64,000 nt of DNA from Jiella flava (lineage in GTDB: Bacteria; Pseudomonadota; Alphaproteobacteria; Rhizobiales; Rhizobiaceae): NCBI RefSeq assembly GCF_017349315.1, contig NZ_JAFMPP010000010.1:81260-145259 (forward strand), given 5' to 3'. This document shows, piece by piece, positions 1 to 8,213 of the stretch; the first letter of the stretch is position 1; every line of letters starts with the position of its first letter. A program made the position numbers and the translations under genes. The notes under the pieces are model-generated. The model did not search any database. It saw nothing but the letters and a program-made list of their open reading frames with translations, and had not been told where the DNA came from.

Positions 1-1212
1 GGACCGACTGTTTTCGTCGCCGATCCGAAGAGGAAAGACGCCCTCACCCCGATCGCCAAGACGGCGGGCGCCACGATCGTCACGCTTGGCGCCGACGGCA
101 CCGGCAGCCTTGCTAACGCGGTCGCCGCGGCCGGTCCCGGCTTCGACAGCGTCGCCCGCGCTCCAGAGGATTTGGCGGCGATCCTCTACACCTCCGGGAC
201 GACCGGGCGCTCCAAGGGCGCGATGCTGAACCACGCCAACTTGCTCTCCAATGCCGAGGTGTTGTGCGAGACCTGGGGCTTCACCGCCAAGGACGAACTT
301 CTCCATGCATTGCCGATCTTCCACACCCACGGCCTGTTCGTCGCCTCGAACACGGTGATGATCGCCGGCGCCGGGCTGATCTTCCTGCCGAAATTCGATC
401 CCGACGCCGTGTTCCATCACCTGCCACAGGCGACCACAATGATGGGGGTGCCGACCTTTTACACCCGACTTCTCGCCGACGATCGTCTGAACAAGGAGTC
501 CACCGCCCATATGCGGCTGTTTACCTCCGGCTCGGCGCCGCTTTTGGCCGAGACCCACAAGGCCTTCGAGGCGCGCACCGGCCAGCGCATTCTCGAGCGC
601 TACGGCATGACCGAAACCAACATGAACACCTCCAATCCCTATGACGGGGAGCGCCGGGCGGGGACCGTCGGTTTTCCGCTCACCGGCACGGATCTTCGAA
701 TTGCTGATCCGGACAGCGGCAAGCTGCTGCCGCAGGGCGAGATCGGCGTCATCGAGGTAAAGGGGCCGAACGTTTTTGCCGGCTACTGGCAGATGCCGGA
801 AAAGACCGCGTCGGAATTTCGCGCCGACGGCTTTTTCATCACCGGCGATCTCGGCTTTATCGATCAGGACGGCTACGTCACCATCGTCGGACGCGGCAAG
901 GATCTCGTGATCACCGGCGGCTACAACGTCTATCCGAAAGAGGTCGAGCTGGCGATCGACGCGCTGGACGGCGTCGTCGAGAGCGCGGTGATCGGGGTGC
1001 CGCACAAGGATTTCGGCGAGGGCGTCGTCGGCTGCGTAGTGGCGTCGAAGCCGCTGGAGGAGGACGCGGTCATCGCCGCTCTGACCGCCAAGCTCGCGCG
1101 CTTCAAGCAGCCCAAGCGCATCGTCTTCGTCGACGAATTGCCGCGCAACACCATGGGCAAAGTGCAGAAAAACATTCTGCGCGAGACTTACAAGGATCTC
1201 CTTGGCGGTTAA
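1..1212 (+). CDS. matB: Malonyl-CoA synthetase (MatB type), 5' end outside window
   Basis: The frame is open from base 1, so the N-terminus lies before the window; about 403 codons remain. It belongs to the ANL adenylate-forming family, which makes malonyl-CoA from malonate, ATP and CoA. Visible motifs are the phosphate-binding loop ILYTSGTTGRSKGAM (just after base 172), the adenine-binding segment ERYGMTETNMNTSNPYDGER, the GDLG..D..GY hinge region, GRGKDLVITGGYNVYP, and the C-terminal catalytic lysine in PRNTMGKVQKNILR. The TETNMNTSNPYDG stretch is typical of MatB rather than of acetyl- or long-chain acyl-CoA synthetases. A malonyl-CoA decarboxylase often lies beside matB, but the upstream neighbour is not visible. 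Specificity is inferred from motifs only. Confidence 0.88.
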   Translation, partial: GPTVFVADPKRKDALTPIAKTAGATIVTLGADGTGSLANAVAAAGPGFDSVARAPEDLAAILYTSGTTGRSKGAMLNHANLLSNAEVLCETWGFTAKDELLHALPIFHTHGLFVASNTVMIAGAGLIFLPKFDPDAVFHHLPQATTMMGVPTFYTRLLADDRLNKESTAHMRLFTSGSAPLLAETHKAFEARTGQRILERYGMTETNMNTSNPYDGERRAGTVGFPLTGTDLRIADPDSGKLLPQGEIGVIEVKGPNVFAGYWQMPEKTASEFRADGFFITGDLGFIDQDGYVTIVGRGKDLVITGGYNVYPKEVELAIDALDGVVESAVIGVPHKDFGEGVVGCVVASKPLEEDAVIAALTAKLARFKQPKRIVFVDELPRNTMGKVQKNILRETYKDLLGG

Positions 1213-1339
1213 GCCGAGACCTGACGCGGGCACACGCTGCGCGCCGGCGGCGGTGTCCGCCGGCCGGGACTGAAAGAACGCCGATGCTCACGCCGAAAAA
1301 CGGTTGACTTCGCGGCGCCGCATTCGCATCTCCCAAGCC

Positions 1340-1903
1340 ATGCGTGTCGCCGAAGCTGATATTCTCATCATTCCCGGATACAAGGGATCGCCTGACGATC
1401 ACTGGCAGACCCGTTGGGAGCGCAAGCTCTCGACAGCCCGCCGTGTCGCACAGGCCGAATGGTCAAAACCCGTCGTCGAGGATTGGACCGCGGCCGTCGC
1501 CAGCGCCGTCAACAGCGCCAAGCGGCCGGTGGTGCTGGTCGGTCATTCGCTGGGCGTTGCCGCCGCCGTCCACGCCGTGCCGAAATTTACCCGGCCGGTG
1601 GTCGGGGCGTTCTTCGTCGCGCCGCCGGATGTCGCGAACGACGCGATCCGGCCCAAGCATCTGCGCACCTTCGGCCCCTATCCGCGCGATCCGCTGCCGT
1701 TTCCGAGCGTCGTCGTCGCCAGCCGCAGCGACATGTTCTCCTCCTTCGAAGCGGCGGAGGACATCGCCGGTGCCTGGGGCTCACTGTTCGTCGATGCCGG
1801 CGATGTCGGCCATCTGAATGCCGAGAGCGGCCATGGGCCGTGGCCCGAGGGCCTATTGACCTTCGGGCGTTTCATGAGCCGGTTGTCGCCGGCATCCGCC
1901 TGA
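1340..1903 (+). CDS. RBBP9/YdeN-family alpha/beta serine hydrolase
   Basis: A 187-residue protein with a compact alpha/beta-hydrolase fold. The nucleophile is in VGHSLG (Ser70), and the C-terminal GHLNAESGHGPWPEG stretch carries the expected catalytic histidine. The start ..DILIIPGYKGSPDDHWQTRWE is the hallmark of the RBBP9/YdeN group of small esterase-like hydrolases, whose physiological substrates are mostly unknown. The frame can be extended to a TTG at 1304, but the ATG at 1340 places the first beta strand where the family has it. No convincing ribosome site is visible. It follows matB by about 130 nt on the same strand and could be co-transcribed. Confidence 0.85.
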   Translation: MRVAEADILIIPGYKGSPDDHWQTRWERKLSTARRVAQAEWSKPVVEDWTAAVASAVNSAKRPVVLVGHSLGVAAAVHAVPKFTRPVVGAFFVAPPDVANDAIRPKHLRTFGPYPRDPLPFPSVVVASRSDMFSSFEAAEDIAGAWGSLFVDAGDVGHLNAESGHGPWPEGLLTFGRFMSRLSPASA

Positions 1904-1920
1904 CGGCGCCGGCGCACAGC

Positions 1921-2238
1921 TCAGTCGTCGTGGACCTGCTTTTCGGCCTCGGCCAAAAGCTCCGCCATGTGCCGGTGGATTTGATGGTCGGACTGATCCA
2001 CGCCGGCGCCGTCGAGATCGGCGCGGATCTTTTGGAAAATCCCGTCCTCGCCCGGAGTCTGGAAGGCGATGTTGATCACCTCCTGCGCGTAGCGCGTCGC
2101 ATCGTCGCCGGTCAGACCCATTTTCTCCGCCGCCCATAGACCCAGAAGCTTGTTGCGGCGGGCCTCGATCCGGAAACGGAGTTCCTGATCGTGCAGATAA
2201 CGCGATTGGAAGTCATGTGCGCGATCGTTGAAGGACAT
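1921..2238 (-). CDS. DUF1476 protein, F1-ATPase zeta-type inhibitor
   Basis: A 105-residue, highly charged helical protein starting MSFNDRAHDFQSRYLHDQELRFRIEAR. This is the DUF1476 family, which in Paracoccus is the zeta subunit that blocks ATP hydrolysis by F1-ATPase through its N-terminal helix. The core KLLGLWAAEKMGL and the C-terminal IRADLDGAGVDQSDHQIHRHMAELLAEAEKQV match the four-helix family. The ATG at 2238 is chosen because GAGGAAAG lies a few bases upstream; an upstream in-frame ATG at 2298 has none. It is convergent with the serine hydrolase and separated by 295 nt from the divergent gph, so that gap should hold both promoters. Confidence 0.9.
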   Translation of the reverse strand: MSFNDRAHDFQSRYLHDQELRFRIEARRNKLLGLWAAEKMGLTGDDATRYAQEVINIAFQTPGEDGIFQKIRADLDGAGVDQSDHQIHRHMAELLAEAEKQVHDD

Positions 2239-2533
2239 GCATCTTTCCTCACAGCTCGGCCCCGTACGGGCGATGGGCTCTGACATACGGAAAGGCAAGC
2301 GGTTTTTGAAGCAAAATCAATTCGCCCAGACGGCATTTGCCAGCCCGGTCTCATCGCGCCGGTGCTGAGCATGGCCGCCCTGACCCGGTGGCGGATTTCA
2401 CACGGTCGCCCGCCGCCCGCGACCGCGATGTGACGGGCTTGATCGGAGGCGGACTTGCCGCGCCGCTCGCTCGCCGCTTAAACCCGGTCGGCCGCGACAG
2501 ACACTGCGGCGCCGGCTCGAAAGGACATGCGCC

Positions 2534-3226
2534 ATGCCATCACCGACCGCCGCCACGATCATCTTCGACCTCGACGGAACGCTGATCGACACCGCCCCCG
2601 ATCTTGCCGCCGCGCTCAATTACTGTCTCGGCGAAGCCGGTCATGGCACCGATGCCTTGGCGGTCGTGCGCCCTGAGGCCGGCCACGGCGCCCGCGCCAT
2701 GCTCACCGCGGCTTACGCGCGGCGCGGCGTCCCCCTCGACGAACCGATGATGCTTGCCGCCCTCGACCGCTTTCTTGGCTATTACGAAGCCCATATCGCC
2801 GATGCCTCCCGCCCCTATCCGGGCGTCGTCACCGCGATGGATGCTCTAACCGAGGCCGGCTTCGAGCTTGCCGTGTGCACCAACAAGCGCGAGAGGCTGG
2901 CAACGGTGCTTCTTGACCAGCTTGGCCTGTCGGCCCGCTTTGCGACGATCTGTGGTGCCGACACGGTCGCCCATCGCAAGCCGCATCCAGACCATATCCG
3001 CGAAACGCTCGGCCGAGCCGGCGGCAGCGTCGCGGCGGGCGCCATCATGATCGGCGATTCGGCGGCGGACATCGACGCCGCCGATGCCGCCGGTATCCCA
3101 TCGATTCTGGTCGATTTCGGCTATGCGCCGGAGGCGGACGCCCGTGCAAAGGCGTCGATCACCTTGGCCGATTATCGCGATCTCACCCCCAAGCTGGCGT
3201 GGCGGCTGCTCGCACATCGCCCGTAA
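2534..3226 (+). CDS. gph: Phosphoglycolate phosphatase (HAD superfamily)
   Basis: A 230-residue HAD-IA hydrolase. Motif I is IIFDLDGTLIDTAPDLAAALN with both aspartates; motif II is in VCTNKRE; motif III is the lysine of AHRKPHPDHI; motif IV is MIGDSAADIDAADAAG. The APDLAAALN cap start is typical of Gph, which clears 2-phosphoglycolate produced by Rubisco oxygenation or DNA repair. A GAAAGGACATGCGCC segment lies just before the ATG. Related HAD enzymes such as PpaX-type pyrophosphatases look similar, so the substrate is inferred. The 238 nt after it lead to tRNA-Val and show no other gene. Confidence 0.85.
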   Translation: MPSPTAATIIFDLDGTLIDTAPDLAAALNYCLGEAGHGTDALAVVRPEAGHGARAMLTAAYARRGVPLDEPMMLAALDRFLGYYEAHIADASRPYPGVVTAMDALTEAGFELAVCTNKRERLATVLLDQLGLSARFATICGADTVAHRKPHPDHIRETLGRAGGSVAAGAIMIGDSAADIDAADAAGIPSILVDFGYAPEADARAKASITLADYRDLTPKLAWRLLAHRP

Positions 3227-3464
3227 GCTGCGCCGGTCTGCCCGAATTGTTGCAGCGCCGCGCCGACGGAATGTGAAGACAGGTCGCCGCAGCGCCGATC
3301 GCATATTGACGGGAGCGCCTGCAGCGCCCTATAGGCTGTCCCTGCGTCGCCATGCGACGCCGAGCGTGATCCAATCATGTGTGGGGCGATTTTCGCCTGG
3401 ATCGATGCGGGAAAAGACCAACGGCAGGCCAAGCGTTTCGGCGCGACACGGCCGCAGGCCGAAT

Positions 3465-3539
3465 GGGCGCGTAGCTCAGCGGGAGAGCACTTCGTTCACA
3501 CCGAAGGGGTCACAGGTTCGATCCCTGTCGCGCCCACCA
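3465..3539 (+). tRNA. tRNA-Val, anticodon CAC
   Basis: A complete 75-nt cloverleaf. The acceptor GGGCGCG pairs with CGCGCCC, followed by A and an encoded CCA. The D arm is GCTCAGCGGGAGAGC, the anticodon stem CTTCG/CGAAG encloses loop TTCACAC giving anticodon CAC (valine, GUG), and the T arm holds the GTTCGATC loop. Confidence 0.96.
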
Positions 3540-3592
3540 TGATTTTCGATGCTTCACACGAGTTTCGACGCGGCATTACGGCTCACGGCTTT

Positions 3593-4255
3593 TCACCAGC
3601 TCGCCAACGCGGTGACCGTATCGCCGGCCCCGTCGATCAGCGAACCAATCTGGTGAGAGACAAATCGTGCGCCATTCGAAATCGGTGCTGTGACGCGATC
3701 TGCGACGCCTTGAGCTGCCGGCGCATGACGATTGCGCTCGGCAATCCGCAAATTTGTACCGGCAGCGCGGTCGCCATCAGACCGTGCTGCGATCGGCAAA
3801 GAGGCGACCGGCAGGATCGCGGCGGGTGTCTCGTTTTCGACGAGCCTCGGATCGTGAGATTCGCACCGGGTGCGGCATTCGGTGAACAATGTCACGCCGG
3901 ATGGAATCGCCAGACCGTGGCCCAGATCGCGGCCCAGATCACGGCTTTGACCGGCTGACGATTTCAGCGCTCGCGCCGGCTCGGCGGCTGGCTGGGGAGA
4001 AACGAAGCTGGCCGACGCGATGATGGGCTCGGCTTCGGCTTGGCGGGTGAGACGCGCGGATTTGCCGGCCCGATCGACATCGCCCCTCGCCCCCAGCGGC
4101 GCATCGCGGCTTGGGCCGACGGTGCCGTCATGGCCGAAGATGAGCGCATAAAGACCGGCGCCACCGCCGATCGCGTGAAGCGCGACCATGACGGAGCCCG
4201 AGATCACGGCCTGCGAAGCAAAGCGGCGCGAAAACCGCGCAATGACTGCGATCAT
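3593..4255 (-). CDS. Hypothetical protein with one N-terminal membrane segment
   Basis: A 220-residue open frame that I do not recognise. A basic start (MIAVIARFSRRFASQ) is followed by a hydrophobic stretch of about 26 residues (roughly 16-41), consistent with a signal anchor. The remainder is low in hydrophobic residues and rich in Ala, Arg, Ser and Glu, as in a periplasmic or disordered tail. The ATG at 4255 is preferred over one at 4285 because GAGGA precedes it at good distance. It lies between tRNA-Val and the uxaA locus, opposite in strand to the tRNA. It could be a lineage-specific gene or a chance frame in GC-rich DNA. Confidence 0.45.
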   Translation of the reverse strand: MIAVIARFSRRFASQAVISGSVMVALHAIGGGAGLYALIFGHDGTVGPSRDAPLGARGDVDRAGKSARLTRQAEAEPIIASASFVSPQPAAEPARALKSSAGQSRDLGRDLGHGLAIPSGVTLFTECRTRCESHDPRLVENETPAAILPVASLPIAARSDGDRAAGTNLRIAERNRHAPAAQGVADRVTAPISNGARFVSHQIGSLIDGAGDTVTALASW

Positions 4256-4368
4256 CGAGTGTCCTCGTCCCCGATTGGACCACACCGCCTCCGCTTTGGC
4301 GCAGGCGTTGGAATGGCGGTCAGGATAACGGCCATTCCCAGTGGTCGACGAACGAAGATTTCATGCCA

Positions 4369-4397
4369 CATCCCGGCTAAAATCGGACGCCGGGATG
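4369..4397 (-). terminator. Hairpin downstream of the UxaA-type gene (weak terminator)
   Basis: CATCCCGGC and GCCGGGATG form a perfect 9-bp stem around an 11-nt loop about 90 nt after the dehydratase stop codon. No T run follows on the minus strand, so it is only a candidate terminator or 3'-end stabilising hairpin. Confidence 0.3.
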
Positions 4398-4488
4398 ACG
4401 ATTTGTTGCAGTCCCGAAAATTTCCGGCCGAGCGCCGCCGAATGGCGGTGGTCTCAAGCCGCCCCGTTCGGCCTGGCGCAACGACAGC

Positions 4489-6009
4489 TCAGAGCGTCGC
4501 GCCGATTTTCCAGGGGACGAATTCGTGGTCCCCGTAGCCGAACTCTTCCGAGCGGCTCTTCTTGCCCGACGCAACGTCGAGGATCGTCTCATAGATCGAC
4601 CGCCCGAGGGTTTCGAGGTCGATCTCGCCGGAGAGCACCCGGCCGCAATCGATATCCATATCCTCGGGCATCGAATTGAACAGCGCCGTGGTCGAGGCCA
4701 GCTTGATGCTCGGCGTCGGCTTGGCCCCGAAGCAGGAGCCGCGGCCCGTGGTGAAGGCGATGATGTTGCCGCCGCTCGCCACCTGACCGGTCGCAGACAC
4801 CGGATCGTATCCGGGACTGTCCATGAAGACGAAGCCGTTGCGGTCGATCGGCTCGGCATAGGCATAGGCGCCGGCAACCGGCGCGCGTCCGCCCTTGGCA
4901 ACGGCACCGAGAGATTTTTCGAGAATTGTCGTCAACCCCCCGCGCTTGTTGCCGGGCGACGGATTGTTGTCGAGCTCGGCGCCGTTCTTGCCGGTGTAGT
5001 CGCGCCACCACTCGATCATCTTGGTAATCTTCTCGCCGGCTTCTGCGTCGGATCGCGCGATCAGGAGATGCTCGGCGCCAAAGATTTCGGGGGTTTCGGA
5101 CAAGATCGAGGTGCCGCCGGCGGCGACCAGCAGGTCGGACGCAACGCCAAGCGCCGGATTGGCAGAGATTCCAGAGAACGCGTCTGACCCGCCACACTGC
5201 ATGGCGAGCGTCAACTTCGACACCGGCTGCTCGCTGCGCCGGTCCTGATTGGCCGCCGCCGCGATCGGTTCGAGAATTTCCAGCGCCCGGCGCACGGCGG
5301 AGGCCGAGCCGCCGACGTCCTGAATATTGAAAGTCGCAAAGCGCTCCTTGGTCCAGTCGCTCGACCGGTAGAGGGTGAGCTGGTTGACCTCGCAGCCGAG
5401 CCCGACGATCAAAATGCCGCCGAAATTTGGATGATCGCGATAGCCTTTGAGGGTGCGCACCAGCGTCTCGAAGCCCTCCCCGGCGCCGGCCATGCCGCAG
5501 CCCTGATCGTGGACGATCGCGGCAAAACCATCAATGCCCGGAAACCGTGGCAAAAGCCGCTTTTCGGCCTCGGCGGCGATGGCATGGCAGACGGTGGTCG
5601 AGCAATTCACCGAGGCGAGAATGCCGATGTAATTGCGGGTTCCAACGCGTCCGTTCGGACGCAGAAACCCTTGGAAGGTCCGGCGCGCGGGAAGGTCGCG
5701 TTGCGACGCGCCGCCCGGTCCCGCCGCATTGCGCAGATCCGCCATGCCGCAATTGTGGCTGTGGACATGTTCGCCAGCGGCGATCGGCTGGGTCGCGCGC
5801 CCGATCACCTGGCCGTATTTGACGATCGGATCGCCTTCGGTGCGTGCCACGAGCGACAGTTTATGACCCATCGGGATCGGGTTGGTCAGCGTCAACCCCT
5901 CGACGGTCTCGCCGATCGCCAGCGGACGCAGGGCAACCACAACGTTGTCGCTCGCGTCAAGCTTCAAAACGTTCGACGCCACGCCAGAAGTCATTGCCGG
6001 GTCTTCCAT
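4489..6009 (-). CDS. UxaA/GarD-family sugar-acid dehydratase (altronate/galactarate type)
   Basis: A 506-residue protein with the two-part layout of altronate and galactarate dehydratases. An N-terminal SAF domain (about 1-90) ends in the GEHVHSHNCG signature. The large catalytic domain begins with GFLRPNGRVGTRNYIGI and contains NCSTTVCHAIA, HDQGCGMAG, GLGCEVNQ, CGGSDAFSGISANPALG and FTTGRGSCFG, whose conserved cysteines are expected to bind the catalytic metal. These enzymes remove water from a sugar acid to give a 2-keto-3-deoxy acid. The ATG at 6009 is preferred because GGGAGG lies about 9 nt upstream. It follows the zinc dehydrogenase on the same strand with a 172-nt gap. Whether the substrate is altronate, galactarate or another sugar acid cannot be told. 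Confidence 0.85.
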   Translation of the reverse strand: MEDPAMTSGVASNVLKLDASDNVVVALRPLAIGETVEGLTLTNPIPMGHKLSLVARTEGDPIVKYGQVIGRATQPIAAGEHVHSHNCGMADLRNAAGPGGASQRDLPARRTFQGFLRPNGRVGTRNYIGILASVNCSTTVCHAIAAEAEKRLLPRFPGIDGFAAIVHDQGCGMAGAGEGFETLVRTLKGYRDHPNFGGILIVGLGCEVNQLTLYRSSDWTKERFATFNIQDVGGSASAVRRALEILEPIAAAANQDRRSEQPVSKLTLAMQCGGSDAFSGISANPALGVASDLLVAAGGTSILSETPEIFGAEHLLIARSDAEAGEKITKMIEWWRDYTGKNGAELDNNPSPGNKRGGLTTILEKSLGAVAKGGRAPVAGAYAYAEPIDRNGFVFMDSPGYDPVSATGQVASGGNIIAFTTGRGSCFGAKPTPSIKLASTTALFNSMPEDMDIDCGRVLSGEIDLETLGRSIYETILDVASGKKSRSEEFGYGDHEFVPWKIGATL

Positions 6010-6181
6010 CACTGTCAGCCTCCCATCAGCGGACTTGCCGCTGGCCTTGATCTCGGGCCCGCCGGGACCGTCCAAAATCGCTCGTTCGGCCTCTCCCCCT
6101 TGATCCGCCGCCTGCGACGCAGGGCTCCCACCGGGACATCAGCCGTTTCAACGAGCGATCAAACTTGATGGCGCACGAAAT

Positions 6182-7189
6182 CTAAGCGACTTCGACGATC
6201 GCCTTGATGATCATCGAGCGATCGCGACGCCACTCTTCCAAGCCCGCCACGATATCATCGAATCGGGCGCGGTGGGTGGCAAGAGCGTCGGTGTCGACGT
6301 CGCCGCGCCGGATCGCGGCGGCCACCGTTTCGAAGTCTTCGCGGGTGGCGTTGCGGCTGGCAAGCAGGCTCATCTCGCGCTTGTGGAATTCGCTATCGGA
6401 AAAGCGGATCGCGTCTTTGACGACGCCGACGAAAACCAATTGCCCGCCATGGGCGACCAGCCCAAAGGACGCCTCCATCGCAGCGGCATGGCCGGTCGCA
6501 TCGAAGACGCAGTCGAATCCGTCCGGCTGACCGCTTGCGGCCAGAACGTCGACGTCCTTCCCGGCCAAGGCCGCACGCTCGAAACCAAATCGGGCCGCCA
6601 AAACCGCGATCCGGTCGGCGTTGGTATCGACCAGCGTCACCGTTGCGCCGGCGATCCGGGCAAACAGCGCCGCGCCGATGCCGATCGGGCCAAGCCCAAC
6701 CACCGCGACCTCGGCGCCGGCCGAAAGCCGCGCCCGGCGCACCGCATGGGCACCAATCGCCAAAAATTCGACCATCGCCGCTTGATCAACGCTCAGCCCT
6801 TCCGCTGGGTAAAGATTGCCGGCCGGCACCGCGATCCGCTCCGTCAGCCCGCCATCGCGATGGACACCCAGCACTTCAATGCTCTGGCAGCAATTCGGCA
6901 TATCTTTGCGGCAGGCCCGGCATTTGCCGCAGGACACATAAGGATTGACGATCACCAGATCGCCGGCCCGATACCCGGGACCGTCGGAATACGCGCGGCC
7001 GCTCAGTTCGTGACCGATAAGCCGTGGATATTGCAGAAAAGGGTGCTTGCCATCGATGATGTGATAGTCGGTTCCACAGATTCCGACCCGCGCGACGTCG
7101 ACCAGAACCCAGCCATCCGGCGCAACTTCAGGTCGCACCCGGTCGACCAAGGCGATCCGGCCCGGTGCCTCGACTGCCAAGGCTTTCAT
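6182..7189 (-). CDS. Zinc-dependent MDR alcohol/sugar dehydrogenase
   Basis: A 335-residue medium-chain dehydrogenase. Catalytic zinc ligands lie in GICGTDYH and GHELSG; the structural-zinc lobe is CGKCRACRKDMPNCC; the NAD-binding Rossmann turn is VVGLGPIGIGAALFA, followed by LVDTNADR, where the Asp favours NAD over NADP. This layout fits the idonate, galactonate and threonine dehydrogenase group. GGGGAGG lies just upstream of the ATG at 7189. It is the promoter-proximal gene of a pair with the UxaA-type dehydratase, so it probably oxidises a sugar acid or polyol to the keto form in the same catabolic route; that link is inference from context. Confidence 0.82.
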   Translation of the reverse strand: MKALAVEAPGRIALVDRVRPEVAPDGWVLVDVARVGICGTDYHIIDGKHPFLQYPRLIGHELSGRAYSDGPGYRAGDLVIVNPYVSCGKCRACRKDMPNCCQSIEVLGVHRDGGLTERIAVPAGNLYPAEGLSVDQAAMVEFLAIGAHAVRRARLSAGAEVAVVGLGPIGIGAALFARIAGATVTLVDTNADRIAVLAARFGFERAALAGKDVDVLAASGQPDGFDCVFDATGHAAAMEASFGLVAHGGQLVFVGVVKDAIRFSDSEFHKREMSLLASRNATREDFETVAAAIRRGDVDTDALATHRARFDDIVAGLEEWRRDRSMIIKAIVEVA

Positions 7190-7765
7190 GCTTGCCTCCC
7201 CTGGTGTCGTGGCCGGCTGTGCCCATCGCCGAACAACACTGCCCACACAGTTCGTTCGGACCGGACGTTTCATTCGCCTCCGCGCGGCCGCGACTCTTCG
7301 CAGGCGAACTTATCGCAGTTCACGCATGACAGCCAGAGCATCGAGCCCTGGCCGACTTTTCGATACGCAACATCATCGCCGCAGCCGCAGCACCAGATCG
7401 GGCAAACGGTAACACGTGATCGGACGTGAAAGATGAACGAGATGCTGAGCGGCTCATGCACGTCGAAGCGACGCGCGAACGCGCGATGTTCTTCCGCCCT
7501 CATGCACGATCGACCGGCATCGTCATCAGCAAGCCGAGAGCCGCATCAGGGCAATGAAATCGCTCGGAGCAATCCATCGCAAACCAGAACTCGCGACGTA
7601 AGGCACATGGGCAAGCCCGTGACGCCAACGTTCACAGGACATCTGTTCAGCGCCACACCGGTCGGCGCGGCCGCGCGGGTCCGGCGATGCGATGGGCAGA
7701 CTCTTACTCCGCGCGGTCCTGCCCATCTCATCATTCGACGGGCAAGACCGAGCGAGCGGAAAAGC
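7190..7765 (-). other. 576-nt gap between the zinc dehydrogenase and HU genes
   Basis: It holds the promoter region of the dehydrogenase-dehydratase pair, one doubtful small frame (7270-7503) and an imperfect 10-bp hairpin at 7715-7749 just downstream of HU (GGTCCTGCCC with GGGCAAGACC, one wobble pair) that may end the HU transcript but lacks a T run. Nothing else is visible. Confidence 0.5.
7270..7503 (-). CDS. Possible small cysteine-rich (zinc-ribbon-like) protein
   Basis: A 77-codon frame whose second half reads CPIWCCGCGDDV, about 16 residues, then SCVNCDKFAC. The two CxxC pairs resemble a small zinc ribbon. No ribosome site is evident before the ATG at 7503, and internal alternative starts are equally weak. 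It ends 80 nt before the zinc dehydrogenase start on the same strand. It may be a real small protein or chance; no family is recognised. Confidence 0.3.
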   Translation of the reverse strand: MRAEEHRAFARRFDVHEPLSISFIFHVRSRVTVCPIWCCGCGDDVAYRKVGQGSMLWLSCVNCDKFACEESRPRGGE

Positions 7766-8041
7766 TTACTTGTTGACGGCGTCCTTGAGACCCTTGCCCG
7801 GAGCGAACTTCGGGACGTTCCGAGCCGGGATGTCCACCTCAGCGCCCGTCGACGGGTTGCGGCCCTTGGAAGCGGCACGGTGCGACACCGAGAAGGTTCC
7901 GAAACCAACAAGGCGCACGTCGTCGCCCTTGGCCATGGAAGCTTCGATAGCGTCGAAAACGGCATCGACGGCCGCGCCGGCCTGCTGCTTGGAGAGCTCC
8001 GCCTGTTCGGCGACGGCGGAGACGAGGTCATTCTTATTCAT
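7766..8041 (-). CDS. hupB: DNA-binding protein HU
   Basis: A 91-residue HU protein. The helical dimerisation half is [32 protein letters not shown], and the beta-arm signature is [46 protein letters not shown] dimers bend and compact DNA. The start is the ATG at 8041, with AGGAGG about 8 nt upstream; a TTG two codons earlier is an artefact of the open frame. It follows lon on the same strand, as is standard in alphaproteobacteria, but a strong terminator lies between them, so it probably has its own promoter. Confidence 0.97.
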   Translation of the reverse strand: MNKNDLVSAVAEQAELSKQQAGAAVDAVFDAIEASMAKGDDVRLVGFGTFSVSHRAASKGRNPSTGAEVDIPARNVPKFAPGKGLKDAVNK

Positions 8042-8163
8042 TGGCAATCCTCCTGGGGAGCATCATCGCTCATGTGATTCCATATTGAGAACCAGCGTTT
8101 ACTCTCGCGGATCGCCTGAATTTCGGCAATGTCCACAAGGCTCGAATCGAGCTAACAGCACGA

Positions 8164-8190
8164 AAATGCCGCCCCGCAGGGCGGCATTTC
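8164..8190 (-). terminator. Rho-independent terminator of lon
   Basis: AAATGCCGCCC pairs perfectly over 11 bp with GGGCGGCATTT around a 4-nt loop, about 25 nt beyond the lon stop codon. On the minus strand the stem runs straight into TTTTCG, a classic intrinsic terminator that separates lon from hupB. Confidence 0.85.
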
Positions 8191-8213
8191 ATGACATAGT
8201 TTCGCAACTGCGG

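Noticed and set aside
3377..3958. Plus-strand frame reading through tRNA-Val
   Set aside because: It overlaps a complete tRNA gene and shows no conserved content.
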